Assembly (NCBI GenBank): GCA_023441805.1
Contig: JAEZNO010000033.1
Coordinates: 1-44,743 of the forward strand
From: Bacteroidota bacterium
Lineage (GTDB): Bacteria; Bacteroidota; Bacteroidia; Bacteroidales; Lentimicrobiaceae
Direction of reading: 5' to 3'
DNA length: 44,743 bases
Numbering within the stretch: the stretch's first letter is position 1; every line of letters starts with the position of its first letter. The notes beneath the pieces are model-generated. The model was not told where the DNA came from and made no database searches. It was given only the letters and a program-made list of their open reading frames with translations. A program made the translations under genes and the position numbers. Below, one piece after another: positions 35,912 through 43,061 of the stretch.

Positions 35912-36385
35912 TTAATCTTCTAAGTGGTTATATTTGATCCATGCCTCTTTCAATTTCTTCGATATTTTAGTTAGTTCTGAATTCTTGAGGATCCTATCCG
36001 AATCAAGGCTTGTATATTCTTCCTTCATAATTCTATGATACCATTCTTCACCTAGTTCGAGATCCATGGGCTTCCTTGGAATGAGATGAAGATGAATGTG
36101 TTCAACACTTTGCCCGGCATTTCTTCCTTGTTGTAGTGACATGTCAAACTCTGCAGTCTTGAAATATTCGTTGAGAAATTTCATTACTCGCTTTCCAAAA
36201 AGACACATCTCAATATACTCATCATCTGACAGCTCCATCATATCAGTAGAATGTTTCAACGGAATTATCAAACTGTGACCCGGCACAATGGGAGCATGAT
36301 TATAGATTGCTATAAATCCTGACGATGTAGCAAATGCAGTATCCTGAACTTCCTTTCTGCAAAAGGGACAATTCTCTTGTTTCAT
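35912..36385 (-). CDS. HIT-family protein
   Basis: The 157-residue protein has the histidine triad H96-I-H98-L-H100 in VEHIHLHLIPR, and CPFCR (6-10) at the N-terminus, a zinc-binding feature of some HIT proteins. HIT enzymes hydrolyse dinucleoside polyphosphates or nucleotide-phosphoramidates in the cytoplasm. A C-terminal extension (about 110-157) follows the triad. It is divergent from prmC, with 119 bases between start codons, and its promoter element almost touches the start codon. Confidence 0.9.
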   Translation of the reverse strand: MKQENCPFCRKEVQDTAFATSSGFIAIYNHAPIVPGHSLIIPLKHSTDMMELSDDEYIEMCLFGKRVMKFLNEYFKTAEFDMSLQQGRNAGQSVEHIHLHLIPRKPMDLELGEEWYHRIMKEEYTSLDSDRILKNSELTKISKKLKEAWIKYNHLED

Positions 36386-36389
36386 AGTG

Positions 36390-36397
36390 CAAAGTTA
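36390..36397 (-). promoter_or_regulatory. -7 promoter element of the HIT gene, predicting a leaderless mRNA
   Basis: The minus strand reads TAACTTTG, a full TAnnTTTG match, only four bases before the ATG. With a start site about six bases downstream of the box, transcription would begin at or next to the A of the start codon. Confidence 0.45.
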
Positions 36398-36471
36398 AAT
36401 TATGTTGACTGTTGATGGCATTATTTCAGTTGTTTTAATCTCCAATTGAGATGTTCTAATTTAAAGTGACG

Positions 36472-36479
36472 TATTTTTG
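36472..36479 (+). promoter_or_regulatory. -7 promoter element (TATTTTTG) of prmC
   Basis: TATTTTTG matches TAnnTTTG and ends 25 bases before the ATG at 36505. Confidence 0.45.
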
Positions 36480-36504
36480 TGTGAACAGTAAAATTCAGTA
36501 AACA

Positions 36505-37407
36505 ATGACCAATGGTCAGCTTGCCTATAAGATAATTGAAGAATTGCAACCACTTTATGGTGAACGTGAGGCTCGTGCACTTCAACGCTATTTATTCACT
36601 TCACTCGGCAATAAAAGCTTGCTGGATTGGCTCATGATTGAAAATGAGAGTGTTAATGAGGTATTTAAAACTCAAATTTTACAGGCACTTGATGATCTCA
36701 AGAACTTTAAACCTGTTCAATATATAAGTGGTGAAGTCGAGTTTTGTAATCTAAAGTTTGATGTAACACCAGATGTATTAATCCCGAGGCCTGAAACTGA
36801 GGAACTGATTAATATTATTGTCAATCGTAGTGATCCAAATGCTGGCTACAATATTCTTGATATTGGAACAGGAAGTGGAATTATAGCAATTTCACTTGCT
36901 GTCAAGTTAGCTAATTCAGTAGTTCATGCTCTTGATATCTCTAAAGAAGCTCTCTCGGTTGCCTCAGGCAATTCTATTAAGAATAATGTAAATGTTGAAT
37001 TTATTAACTTTGATATACTAAATTATTATAACTACCGGCCGGATTCACAAAATGTTCATCACTCGGAGGGAAAGTACCTGGATTCTAATTTATTATATGA
37101 TATAATCGTTAGCAATCCTCCCTACGTTAAAGAATCTGAGAAATCGATAATGTCGCAAAATGTTCTCAGATATGAACCACCGATAGCACTTTTTGTTCCT
37201 GATAATGAGCCACTTCTATTCTATTCTGCAATAATTAATTTCGCAAAAAAGCATTTAACCAGTTACGGAATGCTATATTTTGAAATTAATGAAAAAGAAG
37301 ACGGGAATTTTAAATCTTTGCTTGAGTATAGAGGTTTTGGTGATGTAGAAATTTATACAGATTTCAATGACAAGCCAAGGTTTATTTCTGCAAAGAAACT
37401 TATGTAA
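36505..37407 (+). CDS. prmC: Release factor glutamine methyltransferase
   Basis: The 300-residue enzyme methylates the GGQ glutamine of peptide release factors RF1/RF2. It has a small N-terminal helical domain (about 1-80), the PrmC-specific LIPRPETEE (92-100), the SAM-binding DIGTGSG (119-125) and the catalytic NPPY (204-207). Between the Rossmann strands is a longer loop than usual (about 173-196, with YYNYRPDSQNVHHSEGKY), a variable insertion that is probably a surface loop. It is usually near prfA, but no release factor gene is visible in this window. Confidence 0.93.
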   Translation: MTNGQLAYKIIEELQPLYGEREARALQRYLFTSLGNKSLLDWLMIENESVNEVFKTQILQALDDLKNFKPVQYISGEVEFCNLKFDVTPDVLIPRPETEELINIIVNRSDPNAGYNILDIGTGSGIIAISLAVKLANSVVHALDISKEALSVASGNSIKNNVNVEFINFDILNYYNYRPDSQNVHHSEGKYLDSNLLYDIIVSNPPYVKESEKSIMSQNVLRYEPPIALFVPDNEPLLFYSAIINFAKKHLTSYGMLYFEINEKEDGNFKSLLEYRGFGDVEIYTDFNDKPRFISAKKLM

Positions 37408-37612
37408 AGCAGAAAACGAATCCTAAGCAATGATGAATCCGGGTTGAAGCTATTCTATCAATAGAATAACTTGATTTCTATTCTCATCGTATTTGAATTA
37501 CGAGAAACAATGACTTATAATTCGTGGAATTGATTGTTGTAGTGGTTTTTTGTATTTTTACAAACTTATAAAGATGCGTTATTGTTTAGAATTCAAATCA
37601 TTAAACTAATAG

Positions 37613-39304
37613 ATGAAGAAATATCTAACTCTCATTTTGTTTGTTGTATTTTCGGTTGCTTCGTTTGGACAAACCGAATCAAATACGTACATTATTAAAT
37701 TTAAAGACAAAAGCAATTCAAAGTTCAGTATTGCCGAGCCAAGAATGTATCTATCTGACCGCTCGATAGAGAGGCGACTGCTCCAGCAAATTCCGCTCAA
37801 TGAAACGGATTTGCCTGTTAATCCTGACTATCTAAACGAGGTGAAGCAGAGCGGTGGTGACATTTTTTATACTTCAAAATGGTTAAACCTGACTATCGCA
37901 AGAGTTGACAAACCTGAAGTAGTTACGAGGATACGAAACTTGCCCTTTGTAAAGGAGATTACATCGGCAGAACTTATTAAACAAAAGAAGAATACTCCTT
38001 TTCTTAAGAATTTCTTCCAATCAGAGAAATTTCAGAAAATTGATGCTCCCAAAACCATGGTTGTTAAGTCAGGAACGTCAGGCTTTGATTATGGTGTGGC
38101 AGCTAATCAGGTACAAATGCTGAAGGTTGACCAACTTCATAGCCAAGGATATACAGGTAAAGGTATGATCATTGGTGTTATGGATGCAGGATATTGCAAT
38201 GCTAACAACTTGAATGTGTTTGATAGTCTATTCCTCAATAACAGAATATTAGGTACCAGAGATTTCGTTCAACCCGGTAATAATGTTTACAACCCAAATT
38301 TAAGTACTCACGGGACTATGGTATTATCAACAATGGGAGCAAACTTACCGGGACAGATGGTTGGAACAGCCCCACATGCATCATATTATCTTTTCAGAAC
38401 AGAAGATGCAGATGATGAGTACCTGATGGAAGAATATTATTGGGTTGCAGCTGCTGAATACGCTGACTCACTGGGAGTTGATGTTTTTAATACTTCATTG
38501 GGATATACAACATTTCCTAACTATCCTTCTGATAATCACACTTATAGTGATATGGACGGCAACACTACTCCTATAACGATAGGAGCCGACCTTGCAGCAA
38601 GTAAAGGGATTTTAGTTGTTAACAGTGCCGGGAATTCCGGAGGTAGTCCTTGGCTTTATATTTCTGCTCCGGCAGATGGTGACAGTGTCTTAGCTGTTGG
38701 AGCTGTTGATCCTAATGGTATTTATGCCGGATTTAGTTCCATTGGTCCAACTTCAGATGGACGAACTAAACCTGATGTTATGGCTCAAGGTGGACCAGCT
38801 GCTGTTGTTTATCCGTTCTCAGGTGATCTTGTATATTTTAATGGTACTTCATTCTCTTCACCAATATTATGTGGTGCTGCCACTTGCTTATGGCAGGCAA
38901 ATCCTGATTTTAATAATATGCAGATCATCCAGGCAATAAAACAAAGTGCAAGCATCTCTGCCGGCCCAAATAACTATTATGGTTGGGGTATTCCTGATAT
39001 GATGATGGCCCATTCAATTCTTGTTGGAAATAACGATCATGTTCCATTCAATTCGATTATTAAATGCTACCCAAACCCATTTACTGATTTTATAGTGGCT
39101 GAGTTTTATATTCCTACTATTGACCAGGTTGAGTTGGTACTTTTTAACTCACAGGGTACAGTTCTTAAGAAATATACCGGTAAGACTCTCAACACTGGTG
39201 AGAACCATATTAAATTAGAAAACCTTAGTTTATTGCCAAGGGGAATATATTTTCTTCAAATCTCGACTCCCTGGGAGAAAATTACCCATAAAATCATCAA
39301 GTAA
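37613..39304 (+). CDS. Secreted S8 subtilisin-like protease with type IX secretion signal
   Basis: The 563-residue protein has a signal peptide (1-20), an inhibitor-like propeptide (about 25-150) and an S8 peptidase domain. Its catalytic residues are D191 in GVMDAGY, H233 in STHGTM, oxyanion N341 in NSAGNSGG and S413 in NGTSFSSP. The last 80 residues start with IIKCYPNPFTDF and end with ITHKIIK, the pattern of a type A C-terminal sorting domain. That domain targets the protein for export across the outer membrane by the type IX system. It therefore acts on the cell surface or outside the cell. It is a single gene followed by a strong terminator. The upstream TATTTTTA (from about 37553) is one base off the -7 consensus. 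Confidence 0.92.
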   Translation: MKKYLTLILFVVFSVASFGQTESNTYIIKFKDKSNSKFSIAEPRMYLSDRSIERRLLQQIPLNETDLPVNPDYLNEVKQSGGDIFYTSKWLNLTIARVDKPEVVTRIRNLPFVKEITSAELIKQKKNTPFLKNFFQSEKFQKIDAPKTMVVKSGTSGFDYGVAANQVQMLKVDQLHSQGYTGKGMIIGVMDAGYCNANNLNVFDSLFLNNRILGTRDFVQPGNNVYNPNLSTHGTMVLSTMGANLPGQMVGTAPHASYYLFRTEDADDEYLMEEYYWVAAAEYADSLGVDVFNTSLGYTTFPNYPSDNHTYSDMDGNTTPITIGADLAASKGILVVNSAGNSGGSPWLYISAPADGDSVLAVGAVDPNGIYAGFSSIGPTSDGRTKPDVMAQGGPAAVVYPFSGDLVYFNGTSFSSPILCGAATCLWQANPDFNNMQIIQAIKQSASISAGPNNYYGWGIPDMMMAHSILVGNNDHVPFNSIIKCYPNPFTDFIVAEFYIPTIDQVELVLFNSQGTVLKKYTGKTLNTGENHIKLENLSLLPRGIYFLQISTPWEKITHKIIK

Positions 39305-39348
39305 TTTTTCTGAAGGCTTTATAGTTAATCACATTATCGCTTACAACT

Positions 39349-39381
39349 AACTGGTCTGTAAAATATTACGACCAGTTTTTT
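39349..39381 (+). terminator. Intrinsic terminator of the S8 protease gene
   Basis: AACTGGTC (39349-39356) and GACCAGTT (39370-39377) form a perfect 8-bp stem with a 13-base loop, followed by TTTT and then GCTTTTTT. It lies 44 bases after the stop codon. The following stretch to 39670 shows no gene, repeat or RNA that I recognise. Confidence 0.8.
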
Positions 39382-39957
39382 GCTTTTTTACCTTTCAGGA
39401 ATTGGATATTTGCTATTGTGAAGGAAAGTGGTAAGCAATATTCAAAATAGAGCAGGGTAGTGCTTTAGAAAAAATGCCAAGCTCTGAATAAGGTTATGGG
39501 TTCAGAAAAAATCCATAGTTCATACTTCGCATTTACGCTCTACCAATTTCAACTTCCCTTATTTAAGATTTTATCATTTCAGTTTCTACACTTTGCTTGA
39601 CTCATAAATCTCAGTGAATATTTATTTAGATAAGTGAAAAGAGTATCTACCATACTTTTAATAGGGAGGTACTGGTTAGCATTTGTAAAATATTTATTAT
39701 AAGTGTATCCAGTAAGGTGAGTAATCATGAATAACCTATTGATTACATTTGTAACCGCCTCCTTTTAGCAAGTAGTAGTGCAGTGTTGTGTATTACCTTA
39801 AATGCTTGTTAGTAAAATAGATAAAGACGATTACATCCCACCGCACTTAAAGTAAAAAATCATGTACATTAACACTGGTTTAACTAATTAACCTATAACA
39901 GTAGAAATTACAAATGTAAAGTTAAAATAAATTACACCTGTAAATTCTATTGGTTAA

Positions 39958-39986
39958 TTATGTAATGTTACAATTGTATTACATAA
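39958..39986. promoter_or_regulatory. Nested 29-bp inverted repeat around one palindrome
   Basis: TTATGTAAT (39958-39966) and ATTACATAA (39978-39986) are perfect 9-bp complements. Between them lies GTTACAATTGT, which begins one of the TTACA-N2-TGTA palindromes. A dimer or tetramer of a repressor could occupy the whole element. Confidence 0.5.
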
Positions 39987-40219
39987 AACAAATGTAAACA
40001 GATGACCAAAAGTAATTAACTAACACAAATAAAATTTTAAAGTGCTAATAACCAGTATAATATAACATTTATCTATAATAGACAATGAGAAATATCCGAT
40101 GTGTTACATTTGTATCATAGCATTAAATGGAAATTTTATAAAATATTGAAAAAGAGGCTTGTAAAGCTATTCATCTGTAATTATTAGTAAAAAATTAAGA
40201 AATTTCTTTTCGCAAACAA

Positions 40220-40248
40220 TTGTATCATTTAACTATTGTCTATATTTG
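40220..40248 (+). promoter_or_regulatory. Promoter of the XRE regulator gene (-33 TTG, -7 TATATTTG)
   Basis: TATATTTG (40241-40248) matches TAnnTTTG, and TTG (40220-40222) lies 18 bases upstream, close to the Bacteroidota -33 position. The predicted start is near 40254, giving a leader of about 36 bases. It is the best two-part promoter in the window. Confidence 0.6.
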
Positions 40249-40289
40249 AATTGTAAAGTTACGCATGTATACACTAATCCTTTACCATT

Positions 40290-40928
40290 ATGAATAACAG
40301 AATATCATTAGTACTCAAGACAAAGAATATGTCATCAGCTCAGCTGGCTGATGAATTAGGTGTACAGCGATCCGGGATATCACATATCCTCAATGGTAGA
40401 AATAAACCCAGTCTTGATTTTATACTCAGAATTATTAAGAAGTATCCGGATATTAGTGTTAACTGGTTATTATTTGGTGAAGGTCAAATGATGAATCCTT
40501 ACCCTAATGTTTCAGGTGCTGAAATGACTCCTACAACAATTCGACAAAAGTCAATGCTTGAGTTATTTGCCGACACAGATACTTCTAACGAGAATTATGA
40601 GAGTCATACAGGCTCAAACATACCGCACAATGCACCTGTTCGATCTGAAATTCAGTTCAATACACCTCATTTCAAGATGGATGAACAGGAAGGACAGAAA
40701 AATCAAATTTCAGATGATTATCCCAAAGGGCATGTGGAAGAAGTAAAAACTAAAAATGAAGAACAAAATGATTATCCTCATTTAGAGCAATCCCATAAAA
40801 AACTAACGGAAACAAAATTCGATAAAGACATCCAATCCGGAAACGAGACCGGGAAATTTGCCAAAAAGATTGACAGAATTATTGTCTTCTATACTGATAA
40901 GAGCTTTAGAGAGTATTATCCTGAATAG
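40290..40928 (+). CDS. XRE-family helix-turn-helix regulator with conserved C-terminal tail
   Basis: The 212-residue protein has an N-terminal XRE helix-turn-helix (about 3-65; recognition region LADELGVQRSGISHILNGRNKPS). A polar, probably disordered middle follows (about 75-190, rich in E, K, N, Q, S, T). It ends in KIDRIIVFYTDKSFREYYPE. This arrangement recurs in Bacteroidota, where the short C-terminal strand motif is kept although the middle varies. It should bind DNA as a dimer; the target genes are not known. It sits alone downstream of the palindrome array and converges on ndk, 16 bases away, so autoregulation is a reasonable inference. Confidence 0.82.
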   Translation: MNNRISLVLKTKNMSSAQLADELGVQRSGISHILNGRNKPSLDFILRIIKKYPDISVNWLLFGEGQMMNPYPNVSGAEMTPTTIRQKSMLELFADTDTSNENYESHTGSNIPHNAPVRSEIQFNTPHFKMDEQEGQKNQISDDYPKGHVEEVKTKNEEQNDYPHLEQSHKKLTETKFDKDIQSGNETGKFAKKIDRIIVFYTDKSFREYYPE

Positions 40929-40944
40929 AACGGCAAATCTATTG

Positions 40945-41364
40945 TTAAACCCTCTCAAACTCAGAGAAAAAGAAGTTTGATTCAATAATTGCATTCTCAT
41001 CGCAATCTGAACCATGCACTGCATTACTCTGAATTGATTTACCGAATAATTTTCGAATTGTCCCTTCGGCGGCATTCTCAGGGTTAGTCGCTCCAATAAA
41101 TTCCCTATAAGCCTCAACGGCATTCTCCTTCTCCAGAATTGCAGCTATAACCGGGCCTGACGACATAAATTCAACAAGATCATTATAAAAGGGACGTTCA
41201 CGATGCACTTCATAAAATTTTGATGCTTTCTCTTTGGTTAACCATACCATTTTCAGTGCTCGCAATTTAAACCCTGAAGTTATAATTATATCCAGTATCT
41301 TACCGGACTCCAGATTCCTCACACTCTCCGGTTTTATCATTGTGAATGTAAAATTTCCTGCCAT
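40945..41364 (-). CDS. ndk: Nucleoside-diphosphate kinase
   Basis: The 139-residue enzyme transfers the gamma-phosphate between nucleoside triphosphates and diphosphates through phosphohistidine H117 in NAVHGSD. FTMIKPESV (7-15), ERPFYNDLVEFMSSGPV (56-72) and GATNPENAAEGTIRKLFG (91-108) are the usual family signatures. Length is normal. It is divergent from the NrnA-like gene, and the ndk - DHH - GldI-like order also occurs in other Bacteroidota as far as I recall. Confidence 0.96.
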   Translation of the reverse strand: MAGNFTFTMIKPESVRNLESGKILDIIITSGFKLRALKMVWLTKEKASKFYEVHRERPFYNDLVEFMSSGPVIAAILEKENAVEAYREFIGATNPENAAEGTIRKLFGKSIQSNAVHGSDCDENAIIESNFFFSEFERV

Positions 41365-41432
41365 CTACTTTCTTTTTAAGATTATATTTATGTCAATCAA
41401 CTTTGTTTGACGGGCCAAATAACAATATTAAG

Positions 41433-41440
41433 TATTTTTG
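41433..41440 (+). promoter_or_regulatory. -7 promoter element (TATTTTTG) of the nrnA - gldI-like unit
   Basis: TATTTTTG fits TAnnTTTG, 42 bases before the TTG start codon. A TTTG at 41406-41409 lies slightly further upstream than the usual -33 distance. Confidence 0.45.
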
Positions 41441-41482
41441 TGTTCAATAAACAACTTTCTTTTTACATAAATAGTCAATAAT

Positions 41483-42529
41483 TTGAGTAAGTTTCCACCG
41501 GAGGTTTTTCAAAAAATCAAAGAAATTCTCTCACAGAAAACCAGATTTTTAATAACTACACATTACAACCCCGATGGTGATGCTATCGGTTCATCTTTAG
41601 CACTTTATCTTTATTTTAAGAGTAAAGGAATTAAGGCTGATGTGTTGATTCCCAATGATATCCCTGAGTTTTTACATTGGATACCGGGATTAGATGAAGC
41701 GGTTATATATTATCATCACAAGACGATAGGTAACCAATTATTGAAAGAAGCTGAGGTTATCTTTTGTTTAGATTATAATTCTATCTCAAGGGTTAATCTA
41801 TTTCAGGAAGAGCTAACCAAAGCTAACGGTATAAAGATTCTTATTGACCATCACCCTGAACCAACTAATGAATTTGACTACTCTTTGTCGGTCATTAATG
41901 TATCATCAACAGCTGAATTGATTTATGATTTTATAAAAGCATTAGGTGAGCCAAATGCGATAAGTACTGAGATAGGGATGAATCTTTATGTAGGTATGAT
42001 GACTGATACAGGATCATTCAGTTATGCAAGTAATTATCCTCATACATTGGAAGCTGTTGCTGATTTAATAAAGATAGGAGTTGACACTGAGAAGGTTCAC
42101 CGACTGGTTTATGATACCTATTCCGAAAATAGGATGAGATTATTGGGATATTGTCTGAGTGAGAAGTTAGTGGTGCTTAACGAATATTGCACTGCTTACA
42201 TTTGGCTTACTAAGAGGGATTTGGAGAAATTCTCCTTCCAGCCTGGTGATACTGAAGGGGTTGTGAATTATGCCTTGTCCATAAAGAATATCAGCTTTGC
42301 AGCATTATTCACTGAAAAGAAGAACTGTATCAGGATATCATTTAGATCAAAAGCTGATTTCTCAGTTAATGATTTTGCCAGAAAGCACTACGAAGGAGGT
42401 GGTCATCTTAATGCTGCCGGAGGTGATTCATATAAGAGTATGGAGGATACACTCAGGCATTTTACTGAATTATTGCCACAGTATAAAGATCAGTTAATCA
42501 GTGCTGCCAGGAAAAGTACTACTCTATGA
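41483..42529 (+). CDS. nrnA: DHH/DHHA1 phosphoesterase, NrnA-type oligoribonuclease / pAp phosphatase
   Basis: The 348-residue protein has the DHH metal-binding motifs HYNPDGDAIG (27-36), LDYN (96-99), IDHHPEP (121-127) and TDTG (174-177). A C-terminal DHHA1 domain carries GGGHLNAAGG (305-314). NrnA enzymes degrade short oligoribonucleotides and 3'-phosphoadenosine 5'-phosphate in the cytoplasm. The start is TTG at 41483: an in-frame stop lies at 41468-41470 and there is no ATG between, so the start is constrained. Its stop overlaps the next gene's start as ATGA, showing translational coupling to the FKBP lipoprotein. Confidence 0.9.
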   Translation: MSKFPPEVFQKIKEILSQKTRFLITTHYNPDGDAIGSSLALYLYFKSKGIKADVLIPNDIPEFLHWIPGLDEAVIYYHHKTIGNQLLKEAEVIFCLDYNSISRVNLFQEELTKANGIKILIDHHPEPTNEFDYSLSVINVSSTAELIYDFIKALGEPNAISTEIGMNLYVGMMTDTGSFSYASNYPHTLEAVADLIKIGVDTEKVHRLVYDTYSENRMRLLGYCLSEKLVVLNEYCTAYIWLTKRDLEKFSFQPGDTEGVVNYALSIKNISFAALFTEKKNCIRISFRSKADFSVNDFARKHYEGGGHLNAAGGDSYKSMEDTLRHFTELLPQYKDQLISAARKSTTL

Positions 42530-43050
42530 TTAGGTTCGTTGTCTATATTGTTTTTCTAAGTTTAATAGTGATTTCGTGCCATGAACAAGTAAAGGAAGAG
42601 CCGAAATCTACCGGAAAGGATATCTTTCAGGAACCACTTATTAAAGCGAATAAAAAAGCTGTGACTACTGAAGATGAACAGATAGAAAACTATATTCGCA
42701 GGCACAACTGGAAGATGAACACTACAGGTTCCGGATTGCGATATGCTATTTATAAGCAAGGCTCAGGTGCTAAAGCCGAGCAAGGTAAGATAGCTGTAAT
42801 CAACTATTCAGTTCAGCTAATTTCAGGTGAAGAGATTTATTCTTCAAAGGAGAGTGGTGCCAAGGAATTCCTTATTGGCAAAGGTGGAGTGGAGAGTGGT
42901 CTGGAAGAGGGAATTTTATTACTTAGAACAGGTGACAGGGCAAAATTTATCATACCTTCGCACCTTGGATTCGGATTAATAGGTGATCAGAACAAAGTAC
43001 CTCCAAAGTCAACGCTTATTTACGATCTTGAACTTATTCAATTGAAATAG
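42526..43050 (+). CDS. gldI: FKBP-type peptidyl-prolyl isomerase lipoprotein, GldI-like
   Basis: The 174-residue protein has a short lipoprotein signal ending in LIVISC (C18) and one FKBP domain (about 65-174), ending in VPPKSTLIYDLELIQLK. GldI of Flavobacterium is an FKBP lipoprotein needed for gliding; the size, lipobox and location after a DHH phosphoesterase gene fit GldI-like proteins. Whether this organism glides is not known. It starts inside the nrnA stop codon (ATGA overlap) and is followed after 11 bases by a larger FKBP lipoprotein gene, so the three form one unit. Confidence 0.75.
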   Translation: MIRFVVYIVFLSLIVISCHEQVKEEPKSTGKDIFQEPLIKANKKAVTTEDEQIENYIRRHNWKMNTTGSGLRYAIYKQGSGAKAEQGKIAVINYSVQLISGEEIYSSKESGAKEFLIGKGGVESGLEEGILLLRTGDRAKFIIPSHLGFGLIGDQNKVPPKSTLIYDLELIQLK

Positions 43051-43061
43051 AAACCTAATAA

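Larger units (their letters stand above)
39677..40270. repeat. Dispersed array of TTACA-N2-TGTAA palindromes
   Basis: Three sites keep all ten arm bases of TTACA-N2-TGTAA: 39743-39754 (spacer TT), 39908-39919 (AA) and 39932-39943 (CC). Sites at 39968-39979 and 40104-40115 differ at one base. Sites at 39677-39688, 39986-39997, 40169-40180 and 40259-40270 differ at two, and 40214-40225 at three. All lie in one gene-free stretch ahead of the XRE regulator gene. The weakest overlaps the -33 element of that gene's promoter and another lies just after the predicted start site. This looks like a multi-site operator region; BlaI/CopY repressors are known to use TACA-N2-TGTA sites, but none is encoded here. 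The binding protein is unknown, and the adjacent XRE protein is the simplest candidate. Confidence 0.6.

Noticed and set aside
37447..37468. AT-rich hairpin ATTCTA/TAGAAT between prmC and the S8 protease gene
   Set aside because: Short stem without a T-run; too weak to call a terminator.
39677..40270. CRISPR array in the repeat-bearing gap
   Set aside because: The units are 12-bp palindromes with variable spacing of 18 to 165 bp and no constant repeat of 25-40 bases or cas genes.
40803..41123. 106-codon minus-strand ORF spanning the end of the XRE gene and ndk
   Set aside because: Overlaps ndk in another frame and has no family resemblance; ndk itself is certain.
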